Positions 27,676 through 38,175 are shown, numbered from the stretch's first letter. The stretch: DNA of 64,000 nucleotides from an uncultured Flavobacterium sp. (GCF_946478785.1 NZ_CAMLDD010000017.1:49467-113466); one strand, 5' to 3'. Notes: generated from the sequence alone by a model not told the origin. Numbers and translations: made by a program.

Positions 27676-30033
27676 ATGAAAAATATTCTGATACGATTTT
27701 GTGTTATAACCGCCGCCTGTTTATCTTATAATACGGCTCTGAGTCAGCAATCTGGAAAAAAGTTATCAGATTACGTAGATCCGAACATTGGAACAGCGCA
27801 TAGCCGTTGGTTTTTTTACACACCTGGTGCAATGCCTTTTGGACTTGCAAAATTAGGCCCCTCGACAAATGCACACTTGGGTAATGCACAAGGTTGGGAA
27901 GCTACAGGATATGATGACAGGGATACTTCAATCGAAGGTTTTGCCTGTTTACATGAATTTCAGATAGGTGGGATCGTACTGGCTCCTTCTGTTGGGAAAT
28001 TACAAACCATACCGGGAGGTCTTGAAAGTCCTGATGAAGGATACAGATCGAGGTTTGATCGAAAGGATGAGTATGCTACAGCAGGTTATTATTCAGTACA
28101 GCTTAAGGATTACAATGTTAAAGCCGAACTTACAGCAACAAAAAGAGTCGGTTTTCAGCGATATACATTCCCGAAATCTTCTCAGTCTAATATTATTTTT
28201 GATATTGGTAACAGACAAGGTGAGAGTGGAGCAGTAAAGGAATCACAAGTTACCATTTCTGAAGATGGAAGAATAGAAGGGTATGTGATAACTATTCCTG
28301 AATATGTAAAAAAATATCAGGCCGGTGCTGATGTTGCGATGTATTTTTCAGCAGTTTTAGACAAAAAACCAACTAGTTTTGGAGTTTTCAATAAAAGAGA
28401 AACGAAGGCCGGGATTAAAGAAATTACAGGAGAAGGCGCCGGAGTCTATCTGACTTTTGATACAAAAGACAATGAAATGATTACGGTAAAAATAGGTTTA
28501 TCTTATACCTCTGTAGCCAATGCCAGACTTAATCTTGAAACAGAAGCCAAAAAATTAGATTTTGCTGCAGCCAGAAAGCAAAGCCTTGCAACATGGAATG
28601 ATTATTTGGGAAGGATAGCCGTAGAAGGTAAAAATGAAACAGATAAAATTAAATTTTATACGGGCTTATATCATGCTTTACTGGGACGTGGATTAGGCAG
28701 TGATGTAAACGGTGCTTATCCTATGAATAATGGCAAAACGGGTCAGATTCCGTTAGATGCAAAAGGAAAACCTCAACACAACTATTATAATACAGATGCT
28801 ATTTGGGGAGGCTTTTGGAATCTAACTCAATTATGGGCACTCGCTTATCCTGAATATTACGCAGACTGGGTTCAGGCGCAAATACTTGTGTACAAAGATG
28901 CCGGATGGCTTGGCGACGGAATTGCCAATAGTAAATATGTATCCGGAGTAGGTACAAACTTTACAGGACTTGCCATAGCTTCGGCTTATAATTCTGGTAT
29001 TCGCAATTTTGATGTGGAAAAAGGATATGAAGCTGCTCTAAAAAATGAATTGGAGTGGAAAGACAGAATAGAAGGTGCAGGAAAAATGGATGTGAAGCAG
29101 TTTGTAGAGCTGGGTTATTCGCCCTATTTAGATAATATGGACTATAATACCAATACGCAAGGTTCCGGATTTTCGGCCTCTCACACACTTGAGTATTCGT
29201 ATAGTGCTTATGCAGTAGCTCAGTTTGCTAAGGCATTAGGCAAGACTAAAGATTATGAGAAACTCATAAAATTAGCTGATGGATGGAAATTGCTCTATGA
29301 TAAGGAAACAACTTTTATAAGACCTAAATATGCTAATGGAGAATTTATAAAAGATTTTGATCCATCGCAGCCGTGGAGAGGATTTCAGGAAGGCAATGCA
29401 TGGCAGTATACGTTTTATGTGCCTCATAATGTTCCTGCATTGGTAGCAACTTTAGGAAAAGATACTTTTAACGAACGTCTGGATAATATTTTTACAAAAT
29501 CTCAGGAAAATGTTTTTGGAGGTGGAAAAAAAATAGATGCCTTTGCCGGATTATCGGGCTTTTACAATCACGGAAACCAACCGAACTTACATATATCGTG
29601 GTTGTTTAATTTTTCAGGAAAACCATATCTGACACAAAAATGGGTGCATGCCATCTGTGATGAATTTTATGGAACTGAAGGAATCCATGGCTATGGTTAT
29701 GGTCAGGATGAGGATCAGGGACAATTGGGAGCATGGTATGTTATGTCATCTATTGGATTGTTTGATGTAAAGGGACTTACTGATATTAATCCGTCATTTC
29801 AAATTGGCAGTCCGTTATTTGATAAAGTTACCATTAAAAAATTAGGAAAAAACCGAGACAAAAATTTTGTTATCGATGTAAAAAATAACTCTAAAACAAA
29901 TATATATCTTCAGGAAGTAAAACTGAATGATACTAATTTAAGTCAGCTTTCAGTTGATTTAGAGGCTATTAAAAAAGGGGGTACTTTAGAAATGAAGGTA
30001 GATGCAAAGCCAGTGGATAAGTGGTCTAATTAA
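27676..30033 (+). CDS. GH92 family alpha-mannosidase
   Basis: A 785-residue exported enzyme with a signal peptide (I-R-F-C-V-I-T-A-A-C-L-S-Y-N-T-A-L-S-Q). GH92 hallmarks: D-P-N-I-G-T near the N-terminus (about 35), G-W-E-A-T-G-Y and a G-F-x-x-L-H-E-F-Q-I-G-G segment (about 95-105), and the (alpha/alpha)6 domain. A C-terminal G-Q-D-E-D-Q-G-Q-L-G-A-W-Y (Asp about 678, Asp about 680) corresponds to the G-N/D-D/E-D-x-G base motif. Family enzymes are Ca2+-dependent, inverting exo-alpha-mannosidases, most often alpha-1,2 or alpha-1,3. The D-E-D variant may define a different linkage preference. Its presence beside GH76 is a strong indicator of alpha-mannan as substrate. It is probably periplasmic. 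Confidence 0.93.
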   Translation: MKNILIRFCVITAACLSYNTALSQQSGKKLSDYVDPNIGTAHSRWFFYTPGAMPFGLAKLGPSTNAHLGNAQGWEATGYDDRDTSIEGFACLHEFQIGGIVLAPSVGKLQTIPGGLESPDEGYRSRFDRKDEYATAGYYSVQLKDYNVKAELTATKRVGFQRYTFPKSSQSNIIFDIGNRQGESGAVKESQVTISEDGRIEGYVITIPEYVKKYQAGADVAMYFSAVLDKKPTSFGVFNKRETKAGIKEITGEGAGVYLTFDTKDNEMITVKIGLSYTSVANARLNLETEAKKLDFAAARKQSLATWNDYLGRIAVEGKNETDKIKFYTGLYHALLGRGLGSDVNGAYPMNNGKTGQIPLDAKGKPQHNYYNTDAIWGGFWNLTQLWALAYPEYYADWVQAQILVYKDAGWLGDGIANSKYVSGVGTNFTGLAIASAYNSGIRNFDVEKGYEAALKNELEWKDRIEGAGKMDVKQFVELGYSPYLDNMDYNTNTQGSGFSASHTLEYSYSAYAVAQFAKALGKTKDYEKLIKLADGWKLLYDKETTFIRPKYANGEFIKDFDPSQPWRGFQEGNAWQYTFYVPHNVPALVATLGKDTFNERLDNIFTKSQENVFGGGKKIDAFAGLSGFYNHGNQPNLHISWLFNFSGKPYLTQKWVHAICDEFYGTEGIHGYGYGQDEDQGQLGAWYVMSSIGLFDVKGLTDINPSFQIGSPLFDKVTIKKLGKNRDKNFVIDVKNNSKTNIYLQEVKLNDTNLSQLSVDLEAIKKGGTLEMKVDAKPVDKWSN

Positions 30034-30079
30034 ATAATTACTCTAATTGAATTTTTAATTAATCAGAAAAACAGCGGTT

Positions 30080-31063
30080 ATGAAACAAGTTTTATTTTTT
30101 CTTTTTGCAATTATTTGCTCAGAAGCAAATGCACAAAAAATAGTTTCTGACAATGCGAAAAACAACAATCCGATATTCAAAGGTTGGTATGCCGACCCTG
30201 AAGGAATTATATTTAATAAGACATATTGGGTTTATCCTACTTTTTCTGCTCCCTATGAGGATCAGGTTTTTCTGGATGCTTTTTCTTCAAAAGATTTAAC
30301 AAATTGGAAAAAACATCATAGAATTCTAGATACAACCGCTGTAAAATGGGCAAGAAGAGCTATGTGGGCGCCTTCAATCATTAAAAATAAAAATAAATAT
30401 TTTTTGTTTTTTGGAGCAAATGATATTCAGAGCGACAATGAAGTGGGCGGAATTGGTGTTGCCATCGCTTCAAAACCCGAAGGACCCTATAAAGATTATT
30501 TAGGCAAACCGCTTGTAGATAAATTTTATAATGGTGCACAACCCATTGATCAGTTTGTATTTAGAGATAAAGACGGACAGCATTATTTAATTTATGGAGG
30601 ATGGAGACATTGTAATATTGCCAAATTAAAAGATGATTTTACTGGTTTTGTGCCTTTTGCAGATAAAACTATATTCAAAGAAATTACACCCGAAAACTAT
30701 GTTGAAGGACCCTTTATGTTTATCAGGAATAATAAATATTACTTTATGTGGTCTGAAGGAGGCTGGACAGGTCCTGATTATTGTGTTTCGTATGCTATAG
30801 CAGATTCTCCGATGGGGCCGTTTAAAAGAATTGGAAAAATTTTAGAGCAGGATCCTAAAATAGCCACCGGAGCAGGTCATCATTCCGTTATAAAAACTCC
30901 TGATTCCGACACTTATTATATTGTTTACCACAGAAGACCGCTTACTGAAACTGATTCAAACTCCAGGGAAACCTGTATAGAGGAAATGCATTTTGATGAA
31001 AATGGTTTTATAAAACCCGTAACCATAACTAACAAAGGAGTAAAAGCTCATTCTATAAAATAA
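30080..31063 (+). CDS. GH43 family glycosidase
   Basis: A compact 327-residue GH43 with signal peptide (L-F-F-L-F-A-I-I-C-S-E-A-N-A-Q) and no accessory domain. Catalytic residues: Asp about 39 in W-Y-A-D-P-E-G, Asp about 157 in P-I-D-Q-F-V-F and Glu about 209 in Y-V-E-G-P-F-M. GH43 enzymes with this short architecture act on beta-xylosides, alpha-L-arabinofuranosides or beta-galactofuranosides; the sequence alone does not choose between them. It is the third gene of the GH31-GH92-GH43 run, so its product presumably trims side-chain sugars in the periplasm before or after GH92. Confidence 0.87.
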   Translation: MKQVLFFLFAIICSEANAQKIVSDNAKNNNPIFKGWYADPEGIIFNKTYWVYPTFSAPYEDQVFLDAFSSKDLTNWKKHHRILDTTAVKWARRAMWAPSIIKNKNKYFLFFGANDIQSDNEVGGIGVAIASKPEGPYKDYLGKPLVDKFYNGAQPIDQFVFRDKDGQHYLIYGGWRHCNIAKLKDDFTGFVPFADKTIFKEITPENYVEGPFMFIRNNKYYFMWSEGGWTGPDYCVSYAIADSPMGPFKRIGKILEQDPKIATGAGHHSVIKTPDSDTYYIVYHRRPLTETDSNSRETCIEEMHFDENGFIKPVTITNKGVKAHSIK

Positions 31064-31608
31064 TAAAAGGCACATACATTTCAGCATATTTTACTGATTC
31101 TTACTGGTGCTTTTTTAAATACAAAAAGCCTTATTTTCTTTTGTACTGCTGCCTTTAAATTCTGCAAAAAAATTATTTCAAATCACCATCATTAATTGAA
31201 GTGGTTTGATTTTTTTGTTTTTGTAATTAACTATAAAACAATTATTTGAATTTTTCTTTCACTATGTTTTTAGCATGTATGGATATGATTTGTTTTTAAA
31301 ACACTTTTTGGTTTGTCTTCATTCCAAGCTTTGTTTCTAAACAATCCACCTATATTTTAAACATTATTATAAGAAATGTACTCTATTTAAAATACTGGGC
31401 CGGTTAACTAAATCCTCTTACAGCTTAAATGGTAAAACTAATAGGTACGACTAAAAATTAGGGGATAAAAATCAAGGCATAAAACAATGTTTCTATCTTA
31501 AAAACACTAGCATTTTGCCCGCTAGTTGAAATGATTTTTTTATTTGTGGCGTATTACGTATTTATTTTATTTCTATTCAGTTTTTTCAACGTTTTCGGGG
31601 GTGTATGA
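31064..31608. other. Intergenic region before susC, no gene seen
   Basis: About 545 bp without a supported open frame. An imperfect GGCAC...GGTGCTTTTTT hairpin at 31071-31132 may end the preceding unit. The remainder is AT-rich and leads into the conserved control element at 31609. Confidence 0.5.
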
Positions 31609-31720
31609 ATCATTTGAACATAATTATGAAACAAAATGGGATTAAAATTATGTGCTCTGTATCCTAATTTGGTCTAAAATTAAAATATAATTTTTAAGAT
31701 ATTAATTATAGTATCAATAA
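31609..31720 (+). promoter_or_regulatory. Conserved PUL control element, copy 2 (upstream of susC)
   Basis: It begins ATCATTTGAACATAATT and aligns to 22306-22420 through TGAAACAAAATGG, CTAATTTGGTC and AAAATTAAAAT. It lies 120-260 bp before the susC start, a normal place for an HTCS activator site. Confidence 0.65.
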
Positions 31721-31836
31721 AAAAAGCATAGGATATTTTCATATGTCGTAAAGAAGAACAGAATTAAATGACATATTATTATTTGTGATATTTTGTGTGG
31801 TTCTGGATGAAGCTATATTCAAATTCTTAAAGAAAA

Positions 31837-34800
31837 TTGAAGAAACTAACTAATAAAAACCAAAAATTAACTCAAATGAAAATTAAACCGACTTGTAAAA
31901 TGTCATTCACTCGACTGAGCTTATTTACCCTGAGTAAAAAGTTCAGTAAAGAAGGATTGATCTGTTTATTGTTTCTAATGCTCTGTGTGGGGAATGGTTA
32001 TGCACAGAACAGCAATTCACAGGATCCCATAAAAATAACCGGAAAAGTAACTGATGATAAAGGGCTGTCATTGCCCAGTGCTACTGTGCTTGAAAAAGGC
32101 ACAAAAAACGCAGTAACTACAGACTTTGATGGTACTTTTACTATAACAGTATCTTCTCCTGATGCAGTGCTTATATTTAAATATATTGGAATGAAGCAGG
32201 TGGAGAAGCCTTTGAATAATGCTAAAAAGGTAACGGTAGCACTGGCAGAGGAGACCAGTGATCTTCAAACCGTTGTAGTTGTAGGTTATGGTACACAAAA
32301 GAAAGCTTCAGTTGTAGGGGCGATCAGTACTATAAAACCTTCATTATTACAAGTAGGAACTGCCCGTACATTAAGCAATAACCTGGCCGGGCAGATTACC
32401 GGTGTTATGGCTGTACAGCGTTCGGGAGAGCCAGGTTATGACCAGTCGGATATAAGGATTCGTGGAATTTCTACTTTTGCAGGATCAACAAATCCGCTTG
32501 TATTGGTAGATGGAATTGAAAGAAACCTAAATGATCTTGATCCCTCAGAAATTGAGTCTTTCTCCGTCTTAAAAGATGCTGCCGCCAGTGCTGTTTATGG
32601 TGTCAGAGGAGCAAATGGAGTTATTTTAATTAATACAAAAAGAGGTTTTGTTGGAGCTCCAAGAATAAGGGTAAGAACTGAATATTCAGTTCAGGAACCT
32701 ACAAAATTGCCAAGTTTCATTGGTGCTGCTCCATACATGAGTTTACTAAATGAATTATCTGGTACGGAATTATATTCTCAGGATCGTATAAACAGAACGG
32801 CTAGTAAATATGATCCTGATTTATATCCTGATGTAAATTGGGTAGATGATATTACCAAAGATTACGCTTTTACGTCAAGAAGCAATTTTAATGTTGCCGG
32901 AGGATCAGAAATTTTGAGATACGCATTAACTGTTTCTCATTATAGTGAAAAAGGAATACTGGCAAGAGATCCCAAACAATCGTATGATTCAGAAACGAAA
33001 TTAAACAGAACCAATGTCCGTTCAAATGTTGATGTTAACTTATCAAAAACAACTTTGTTAAGAGTAAATATTGGAGGGTTTTTACAAAATCTAAATAAAG
33101 GTAACAGCAGTACTGATGAATTATTTGCTTTTGCTTTTGAAACGACTCCTTTTGCCCATCCTGCAGTGTATTCAGATGGAACTCTTCCTAAGATTCCACA
33201 ACGTCCAAACCCATGGGCTGTAAGTACCCAGCAGGGATATTATAAACAAGGTGGCAGCAAAATTGAAAGTCTGGTATCATTAGAGCAGGATTTTAAAGCT
33301 GTTACTCCTGGTTTAAAAGCAAAATTCACCTATTCATTTGATTCTTTTTCTCAAAACAGGGTAACACGTGGTAAAACCCCTTTCTATTATGATGTAGCCA
33401 CTGAAAGAGATCTTGATGGGAGTTTAATTAAAGACAGGCTTGATAATAGTGGACAGGAATATCTGGGATATACTACTTCACAAGAATTTGGAAATAAACG
33501 TACTTATCTGGAAGCAAGCACAACGTATAACCGCACTTTTAATGATAAACATGATATAAATGGTTTATTGTTATATAATCAGGATGAATATCAGGATGAC
33601 AGGGGTCCTCAGGCTTTTAGACATCAGGGATTGGCAGGAAGAGCTTCTTATGCTTATGATGGTAAATATATTGCAGAATTTAATTTTGGATATAATGGAT
33701 CAGAAAATTTCGAAAAGAAAGACCGTTATGGTTTTTTCCCATCTGTAGCTGTAGGATGGATTGCAAGTGAGGAAAAATTTATGGAACCCTACAAGGACAT
33801 TTTTAATAAGATTAAATTCCGTGGTGCTTATGGACTTGTAGGAAATGATAATATTGGCGGTAACAGAAGGTTTGCTTATTTAACTACAATTAGTGACAAT
33901 AATAATTCTGACTACACTTTTGGTACTGGCCCTGGCGTAAAATACGAAGGAATTGAGGAAGGTGAAATTGGAGTAGGAGGTTTGACCTGGGAAAATGTAG
34001 CAAAAGCAGATATTGGTATTGAATTAGGAATACTGAATATGCTTGATCTGACCGTTGATTTTTTCCAGGAAAAAAGGAAAGACATTTTTATTTCACGAAA
34101 TACTGTTCCAAGTCAGGCAGGGTTTATTAATGCACCTTGGGCCAATTTTGGAAAAATGGAAAATAAAGGTTTTGAAATTGCCTTAAATTTTAATAAGCAG
34201 ATAACACCTGATTTCTTTATGAGCTGGCGTGGTAATTTTACTTATGTTGAAAATAAAGTGACTGAAAGAGATGAAGCTGCGTCATTAAAAGGAACCTATC
34301 GCTCTGCAACAGGTATTCAAAACAACACTTTATGGGGGCTAACAGCAACAGGCTTATATACTAATGAAGATTTTGCTGCTATTAGTCAGGATCCTCAGCA
34401 AAATGTATTAGCTCCGGGGATCGCTATACCACAATTTGGTGCGGTACGTCCGGGAGATATTAAATATCAGGATAGAAATGCTGATGGAATCATAAGTGGT
34501 TTAGACGAAGGTTATATAGGCGGAACAACGGATCCTCAGATTGTTTATGGTTTTGGAAATACTACAAAATACAAACAATTCGATTTTAGTTTCTTCTTTC
34601 AGGGTGTAGCAAAATCAGAAAGAATTATTGGCGGAGCTAATTTTATACCAGGAAGCGGCCAGGGTACTTTAGGAAATATTTATAGTAACTATAACGACCG
34701 CTGGACGGAGGAAAATCCAAGTCAGGACGTCTTCTGGCCAAGATTAAGTTATGGTACAAACGCGAACAATTCTATTGCCTCTACCTGGTGGAAAAAAGAC

Positions 34801-35019
34801 ATGAGTTTTGGTAGACTAAAGACTTTGGAAGTTGGATATTCATTAAAAAAAGCGACAGCTGAAAAAATGTGGTTACAAGGAATAAGAGTGTATTGCAGTG
34901 CGAATAATTTATTCTACATCTCCAATTTTAAGCTTTGGGATCCGGAGTTAGGTACATCAAATGGTTTGAAATATCCAACAACAAAATCTATCCTTTTTGG
35001 GCTAGATGTAAGTTTATAA
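31837..35019 (+). CDS. SusC-like TonB-dependent outer-membrane transporter (mannan PUL)
   Basis: Up to 1060 residues; initiation at 31837 or at the ATG at 31876 is possible, both before the signal sequence (L-I-C-L-L-F-L-M-L-C-V-G-N-G-Y-A-Q). It has a carboxypeptidase-regulatory-like domain (about 65-135, I-T-G-K-V-T-D-D-K-G), a TonB-box region followed by V-V-V-G-Y-G-T-Q-K, a plug domain (about 145-265, V-L-K-D-A-A-A-S-A-V-Y-G-V-R-G) and a 22-strand-type beta-barrel ending in an amphipathic strand (F-G-L-D-V-S-L). It imports oligosaccharides in a TonB-dependent way together with the SusD protein encoded 10 bp downstream. The substrate is inferred from neighbouring GH76 and GH92 enzymes. Confidence 0.96.
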   Translation: MKKLTNKNQKLTQMKIKPTCKMSFTRLSLFTLSKKFSKEGLICLLFLMLCVGNGYAQNSNSQDPIKITGKVTDDKGLSLPSATVLEKGTKNAVTTDFDGTFTITVSSPDAVLIFKYIGMKQVEKPLNNAKKVTVALAEETSDLQTVVVVGYGTQKKASVVGAISTIKPSLLQVGTARTLSNNLAGQITGVMAVQRSGEPGYDQSDIRIRGISTFAGSTNPLVLVDGIERNLNDLDPSEIESFSVLKDAAASAVYGVRGANGVILINTKRGFVGAPRIRVRTEYSVQEPTKLPSFIGAAPYMSLLNELSGTELYSQDRINRTASKYDPDLYPDVNWVDDITKDYAFTSRSNFNVAGGSEILRYALTVSHYSEKGILARDPKQSYDSETKLNRTNVRSNVDVNLSKTTLLRVNIGGFLQNLNKGNSSTDELFAFAFETTPFAHPAVYSDGTLPKIPQRPNPWAVSTQQGYYKQGGSKIESLVSLEQDFKAVTPGLKAKFTYSFDSFSQNRVTRGKTPFYYDVATERDLDGSLIKDRLDNSGQEYLGYTTSQEFGNKRTYLEASTTYNRTFNDKHDINGLLLYNQDEYQDDRGPQAFRHQGLAGRASYAYDGKYIAEFNFGYNGSENFEKKDRYGFFPSVAVGWIASEEKFMEPYKDIFNKIKFRGAYGLVGNDNIGGNRRFAYLTTISDNNNSDYTFGTGPGVKYEGIEEGEIGVGGLTWENVAKADIGIELGILNMLDLTVDFFQEKRKDIFISRNTVPSQAGFINAPWANFGKMENKGFEIALNFNKQITPDFFMSWRGNFTYVENKVTERDEAASLKGTYRSATGIQNNTLWGLTATGLYTNEDFAAISQDPQQNVLAPGIAIPQFGAVRPGDIKYQDRNADGIISGLDEGYIGGTTDPQIVYGFGNTTKYKQFDFSFFFQGVAKSERIIGGANFIPGSGQGTLGNIYSNYNDRWTEENPSQDVFWPRLSYGTNANNSIASTWWKKDMSFGRLKTLEVGYSLKKATAEKMWLQGIRVYCSANNLFYISNFKLWDPELGTSNGLKYPTTKSILFGLDVSL

Positions 35020-35029
35020 TTTAAAAACA

Positions 35030-36931
35030 ATGAAAATGAAACATATATATATCAAATCAATATTCCTTTTTTTGGGATTATTTTTATCGGCATCGTGTTC
35101 AGATTACTTAGATAAAGAGAGCGATACCGAACTTACTTTGGATGCTGTTTTTCAGAGTAAAATAAAAGCAGAGAATTGGTTAGCCTCCTGCTACTCCAGG
35201 ATTCCTGATCCTATTTGGGGAGGAACTGTTCGTCAGACCGGATGGGAAATCTTGGCAGATGATATTACTCCATCTGAGAGATGGCGTCAATATGGCTGGG
35301 ATGTTATACCGTTCATTCTGGGGGACTGGTCGGTAGGTTCGCAATGGGCACCGGGGTATTGGAATGGACTTCCTCAGAGAATTAGGGAATGTAACATATT
35401 CATCGAGAATATTAAACCATTACCGGAAGATGGTTTGACACAAGACGAAGTTAAGTTAATGATTGCTGAGTGCCGTTTTTTAAAAGCCTATTATTACACA
35501 CTATTATTAGATACTTACGGACCGATTCCCTTTAATCCGGATGCCATTACACCTGTAGATTATAATCTTTCAGATTTACAGGTAGGTCAGACTCCCTATG
35601 ATGAAATAGTGGCCTGGGCTGATAAAGAATTGAGAGAAGCTGCCCTGATTTTACCAACATCTTATTCAGATGGCAGAAAATTTGGTCGTGCCACATCAAT
35701 TATGTGTGAAGCCGTTAGGGCCAGAATGCTGCTTTTTGCCGCAAGTCCGCTTGTTAACGGGAATCCTGAATATATTGGTCATAATACTAAAGACGGAAAG
35801 CCCTTATTCAATCCTGTGTATGATGCTAATAAATGGAGAATTGCTGCAGAGGCCAGTAAAAAATTAATTATAGAAGCAGAAGCAGCAGGCCATAAATTAT
35901 ATACAGAATTAAATAGTGCCGGAGCAATTGATCCCTTTATGTCTTGTCAAAATTTACATCTTGTAGAAGCTAATAATGGAAACAGAGAAGTACTGTTTGC
36001 CCGTCCAAATGGTGACTACAGAGAATATGACAGACATTCAGCCCCAAGCGGAAACGGAGGAGCAGGCGGATTAGGAGTAACACAATCGCTGGTAGATGCT
36101 TTTTTTATGGACAATGGCTTGCCAATAACTGATGCGTCTTCCGGGTATGTAGAAACAGGTTTTTCTTCGGAAGATGGATTCTGGACCAGTACAGCAACAA
36201 AATACAATGAAGTTAAAAGTCCTGGCCTGGTTACAGTGGCAGGTACTTATAACATGTATTGTAATCGTGAGCCAAGGTTTTATTTAGCAGTCAATTTTGA
36301 TAAAGCATGGTATACAGAAGGGGATAATGCAGGAAAAGATAACGGTAGAAAACTCGAATTTTTTAACGGTGGAAAAGATAATAATCATACACATGATGCT
36401 CCTCAAAATGGTTATTTATTAAGAAAAAGAACGGATCCAACAAGAAATCCCCGTTCAGGTTATTTTGCATTACGCCACGGAATTCTATATAGATTAGGAG
36501 AAGTGTACCTGAACTATGCAGAAGCGCTTAATGAATCAGATCCCGGTAATGCAGATATCCTGATTTACCTTAATAAAATTAGAGAAAGAGCTGGAGTAAG
36601 AACCTATACAACAGGAGCAGCTGACGCTTTAAATATACATGTTGACAGTGATCAGGAAAGCATCAGAAAAATAATCAGGATGGAGCGAAGAGTTGAACTT
36701 TGTACCGAAGGTATACGTTATGGCGATTTAAGAAGATGGAAATTAGCCGAAACAGTCCTGAATGGTCCTTTTTACGGAATGAACTATAACGGCAGTAATG
36801 CAAATGATTTTTATAAAAGAACAGTATATCAAAACAGAGTCTATAAAAAATCTTTTTATTGGTTCCCGGTATATCTGGCAGAAATCGAAAAAAATCCAAA
36901 TTTAGTACAGGCACCTTTCTGGGACAAATAA
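35030..36931 (+). CDS. SusD-like outer-membrane glycan-binding lipoprotein (mannan PUL)
   Basis: A 633-residue lipoprotein. The signal ends with L-F-L-S-A-S-C (Cys about 23). The SusD fold is recognisable from the N-terminal L-D-K-E-S-D-T-E-L-T, the TPR-like E-C-R-F-L-K-A-Y-Y-Y (about 150) and the C-terminal R-R-V-E-L-C-T-E-G-I-R-Y-G-D-L-R-R-W (about 548-565) typical of RagB/SusD proteins. It caps the SusC barrel and captures glycan. At 633 residues it is rather long, with a large internal region (about 330-450) that may form the ligand-binding face. It is directly coupled to susC and followed 15 bp later by the SusE-like gene. Confidence 0.95.
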   Translation: MKMKHIYIKSIFLFLGLFLSASCSDYLDKESDTELTLDAVFQSKIKAENWLASCYSRIPDPIWGGTVRQTGWEILADDITPSERWRQYGWDVIPFILGDWSVGSQWAPGYWNGLPQRIRECNIFIENIKPLPEDGLTQDEVKLMIAECRFLKAYYYTLLLDTYGPIPFNPDAITPVDYNLSDLQVGQTPYDEIVAWADKELREAALILPTSYSDGRKFGRATSIMCEAVRARMLLFAASPLVNGNPEYIGHNTKDGKPLFNPVYDANKWRIAAEASKKLIIEAEAAGHKLYTELNSAGAIDPFMSCQNLHLVEANNGNREVLFARPNGDYREYDRHSAPSGNGGAGGLGVTQSLVDAFFMDNGLPITDASSGYVETGFSSEDGFWTSTATKYNEVKSPGLVTVAGTYNMYCNREPRFYLAVNFDKAWYTEGDNAGKDNGRKLEFFNGGKDNNHTHDAPQNGYLLRKRTDPTRNPRSGYFALRHGILYRLGEVYLNYAEALNESDPGNADILIYLNKIRERAGVRTYTTGAADALNIHVDSDQESIRKIIRMERRVELCTEGIRYGDLRRWKLAETVLNGPFYGMNYNGSNANDFYKRTVYQNRVYKKSFYWFPVYLAEIEKNPNLVQAPFWDK

Positions 36932-36946
36932 TTAAACGAAACTCAA

Positions 36947-38122
36947 ATGAAAAATATAAAAAATATTATCTCATTTATAATAATGAGTATAGTTCTTGTC
37001 TCTTGTGAAGACAAAGGGCTTGAGAATCAGGATTGGCTTAAAGAACCCAATTTTGCTAATCCTATGACTCTAAGCCTTTCTGGCACTGAGGTTGTGCTGG
37101 CTAAAGAAAATGAAGAGGCAAATGCCATAACTTTTACCTGGACAGAAGCAAATGACAGGGGAGCCGGAACTACTTTGACTTACTTTTTCCGTATGGATAT
37201 CGAAGGGAAAAATTTTGGCGAGGGTATGGATGTTACTGATGATGCTTATACTACAATTACTCAGGAAATTCCCGCAGGTATTTTTACTAAATCCTACACA
37301 GTAAAGGAATTAAACGCTTTATTGCTGAAAAACTTTAAACGTCCGGGAGGTGTTGTCACAAATCTTGAAGTGCAAATAATAGCCAGGGTAGATAATAGTG
37401 CACAGTTTCAGCTGCCGGAAGTATCTACATCCAGTTTTTCTGCAACAAGTTATAGCCCGGGACCATTGCCTTTATTTATGGTTGGAGATGCCATAAGTGG
37501 TGGTTGGGATTATAGTACAGGTACAAGTTTACCTGAAATAACAGAAAGAACAATTTACACTTATACAGGAAACTTTTCTGTTGGTTCATTTAAGGTTATT
37601 GAAAAACCAGGCAGTGAATTGCCTTCTTATGATCCGGGTGTCGAAAATACTTTAGTATATAACGAAACCGATCCACGCACAGCCGAGAATGTTTTTAATG
37701 TAACACAGGCAGGCCGTCATTCTTTATATATGGATATTGATACGGGAACTTATTTTTTTGGATATCAGCCATTTGAGAAAATTTATATGGTTGGGAGCGC
37801 AACTACAGCTGGAGTGGATGGATGGGATCTTGGAAAGTCTATACCGATGGTATGGGATCCAAAGGACCCAGAAGTGTTCACCTATACTGGAGACCTTAAG
37901 AGGGGTGAGATTAAATTTCCTATGAGTAACACAGACTGGAATTGGAAAAATGTGCTGGCTCCGACAAATATGGAAAAAATCAATGGAAATGAAACTGATA
38001 ATACAACAGCACTTGTTGTAAACGGTGGTCAACCAGACAATAAATGGTTTATTGAAACAGCTGGAAATTATAAAGTGACTATTGATCCAGTGAAAAAAAC
38101 GATTGTTTTCAAAAAGCTGTAA
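36947..38122 (+). CDS. SusE/SusF-like surface glycan-binding lipoprotein
   Basis: A 391-residue lipoprotein (lipobox I-V-L-V-S-C, Cys about 21). The N-terminal third is an Ig-like SusE domain (S-G-T-E-V-V-L-A, F-T-W-T-E-A). Two related beta-sandwich modules follow. The first starts at L-F-M-V-G-D-A-I-S-G-G-W (about 178) and the second at I-Y-M-V-G-S-A-T-T-A-G-V-D-G-W (about 279); both show the V-G-x-A-x-x-G-W start of SusE/SusF carbohydrate-binding modules. It probably holds polysaccharide at the cell surface near SusCD. As third gene of the susCDE operon it is followed by a strong terminator. Confidence 0.87.
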   Translation: MKNIKNIISFIIMSIVLVSCEDKGLENQDWLKEPNFANPMTLSLSGTEVVLAKENEEANAITFTWTEANDRGAGTTLTYFFRMDIEGKNFGEGMDVTDDAYTTITQEIPAGIFTKSYTVKELNALLLKNFKRPGGVVTNLEVQIIARVDNSAQFQLPEVSTSSFSATSYSPGPLPLFMVGDAISGGWDYSTGTSLPEITERTIYTYTGNFSVGSFKVIEKPGSELPSYDPGVENTLVYNETDPRTAENVFNVTQAGRHSLYMDIDTGTYFFGYQPFEKIYMVGSATTAGVDGWDLGKSIPMVWDPKDPEVFTYTGDLKRGEIKFPMSNTDWNWKNVLAPTNMEKINGNETDNTTALVVNGGQPDNKWFIETAGNYKVTIDPVKKTIVFKKL

Positions 38123-38138
38123 CTACTAAAATAGAAAG

Positions 38139-38175
38139 AAAAACTTTCCAATTCATTCGGATTGGAAAGTTTTGA
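38139..38175 (+). terminator. Terminator after the SusE-like gene
   Basis: AAAACTTTCCAAT (from 38140) pairs perfectly with ATTGGAAAGTTTT (38161-38173), loop of about 8 bases, immediately after the operon. Confidence 0.82.
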
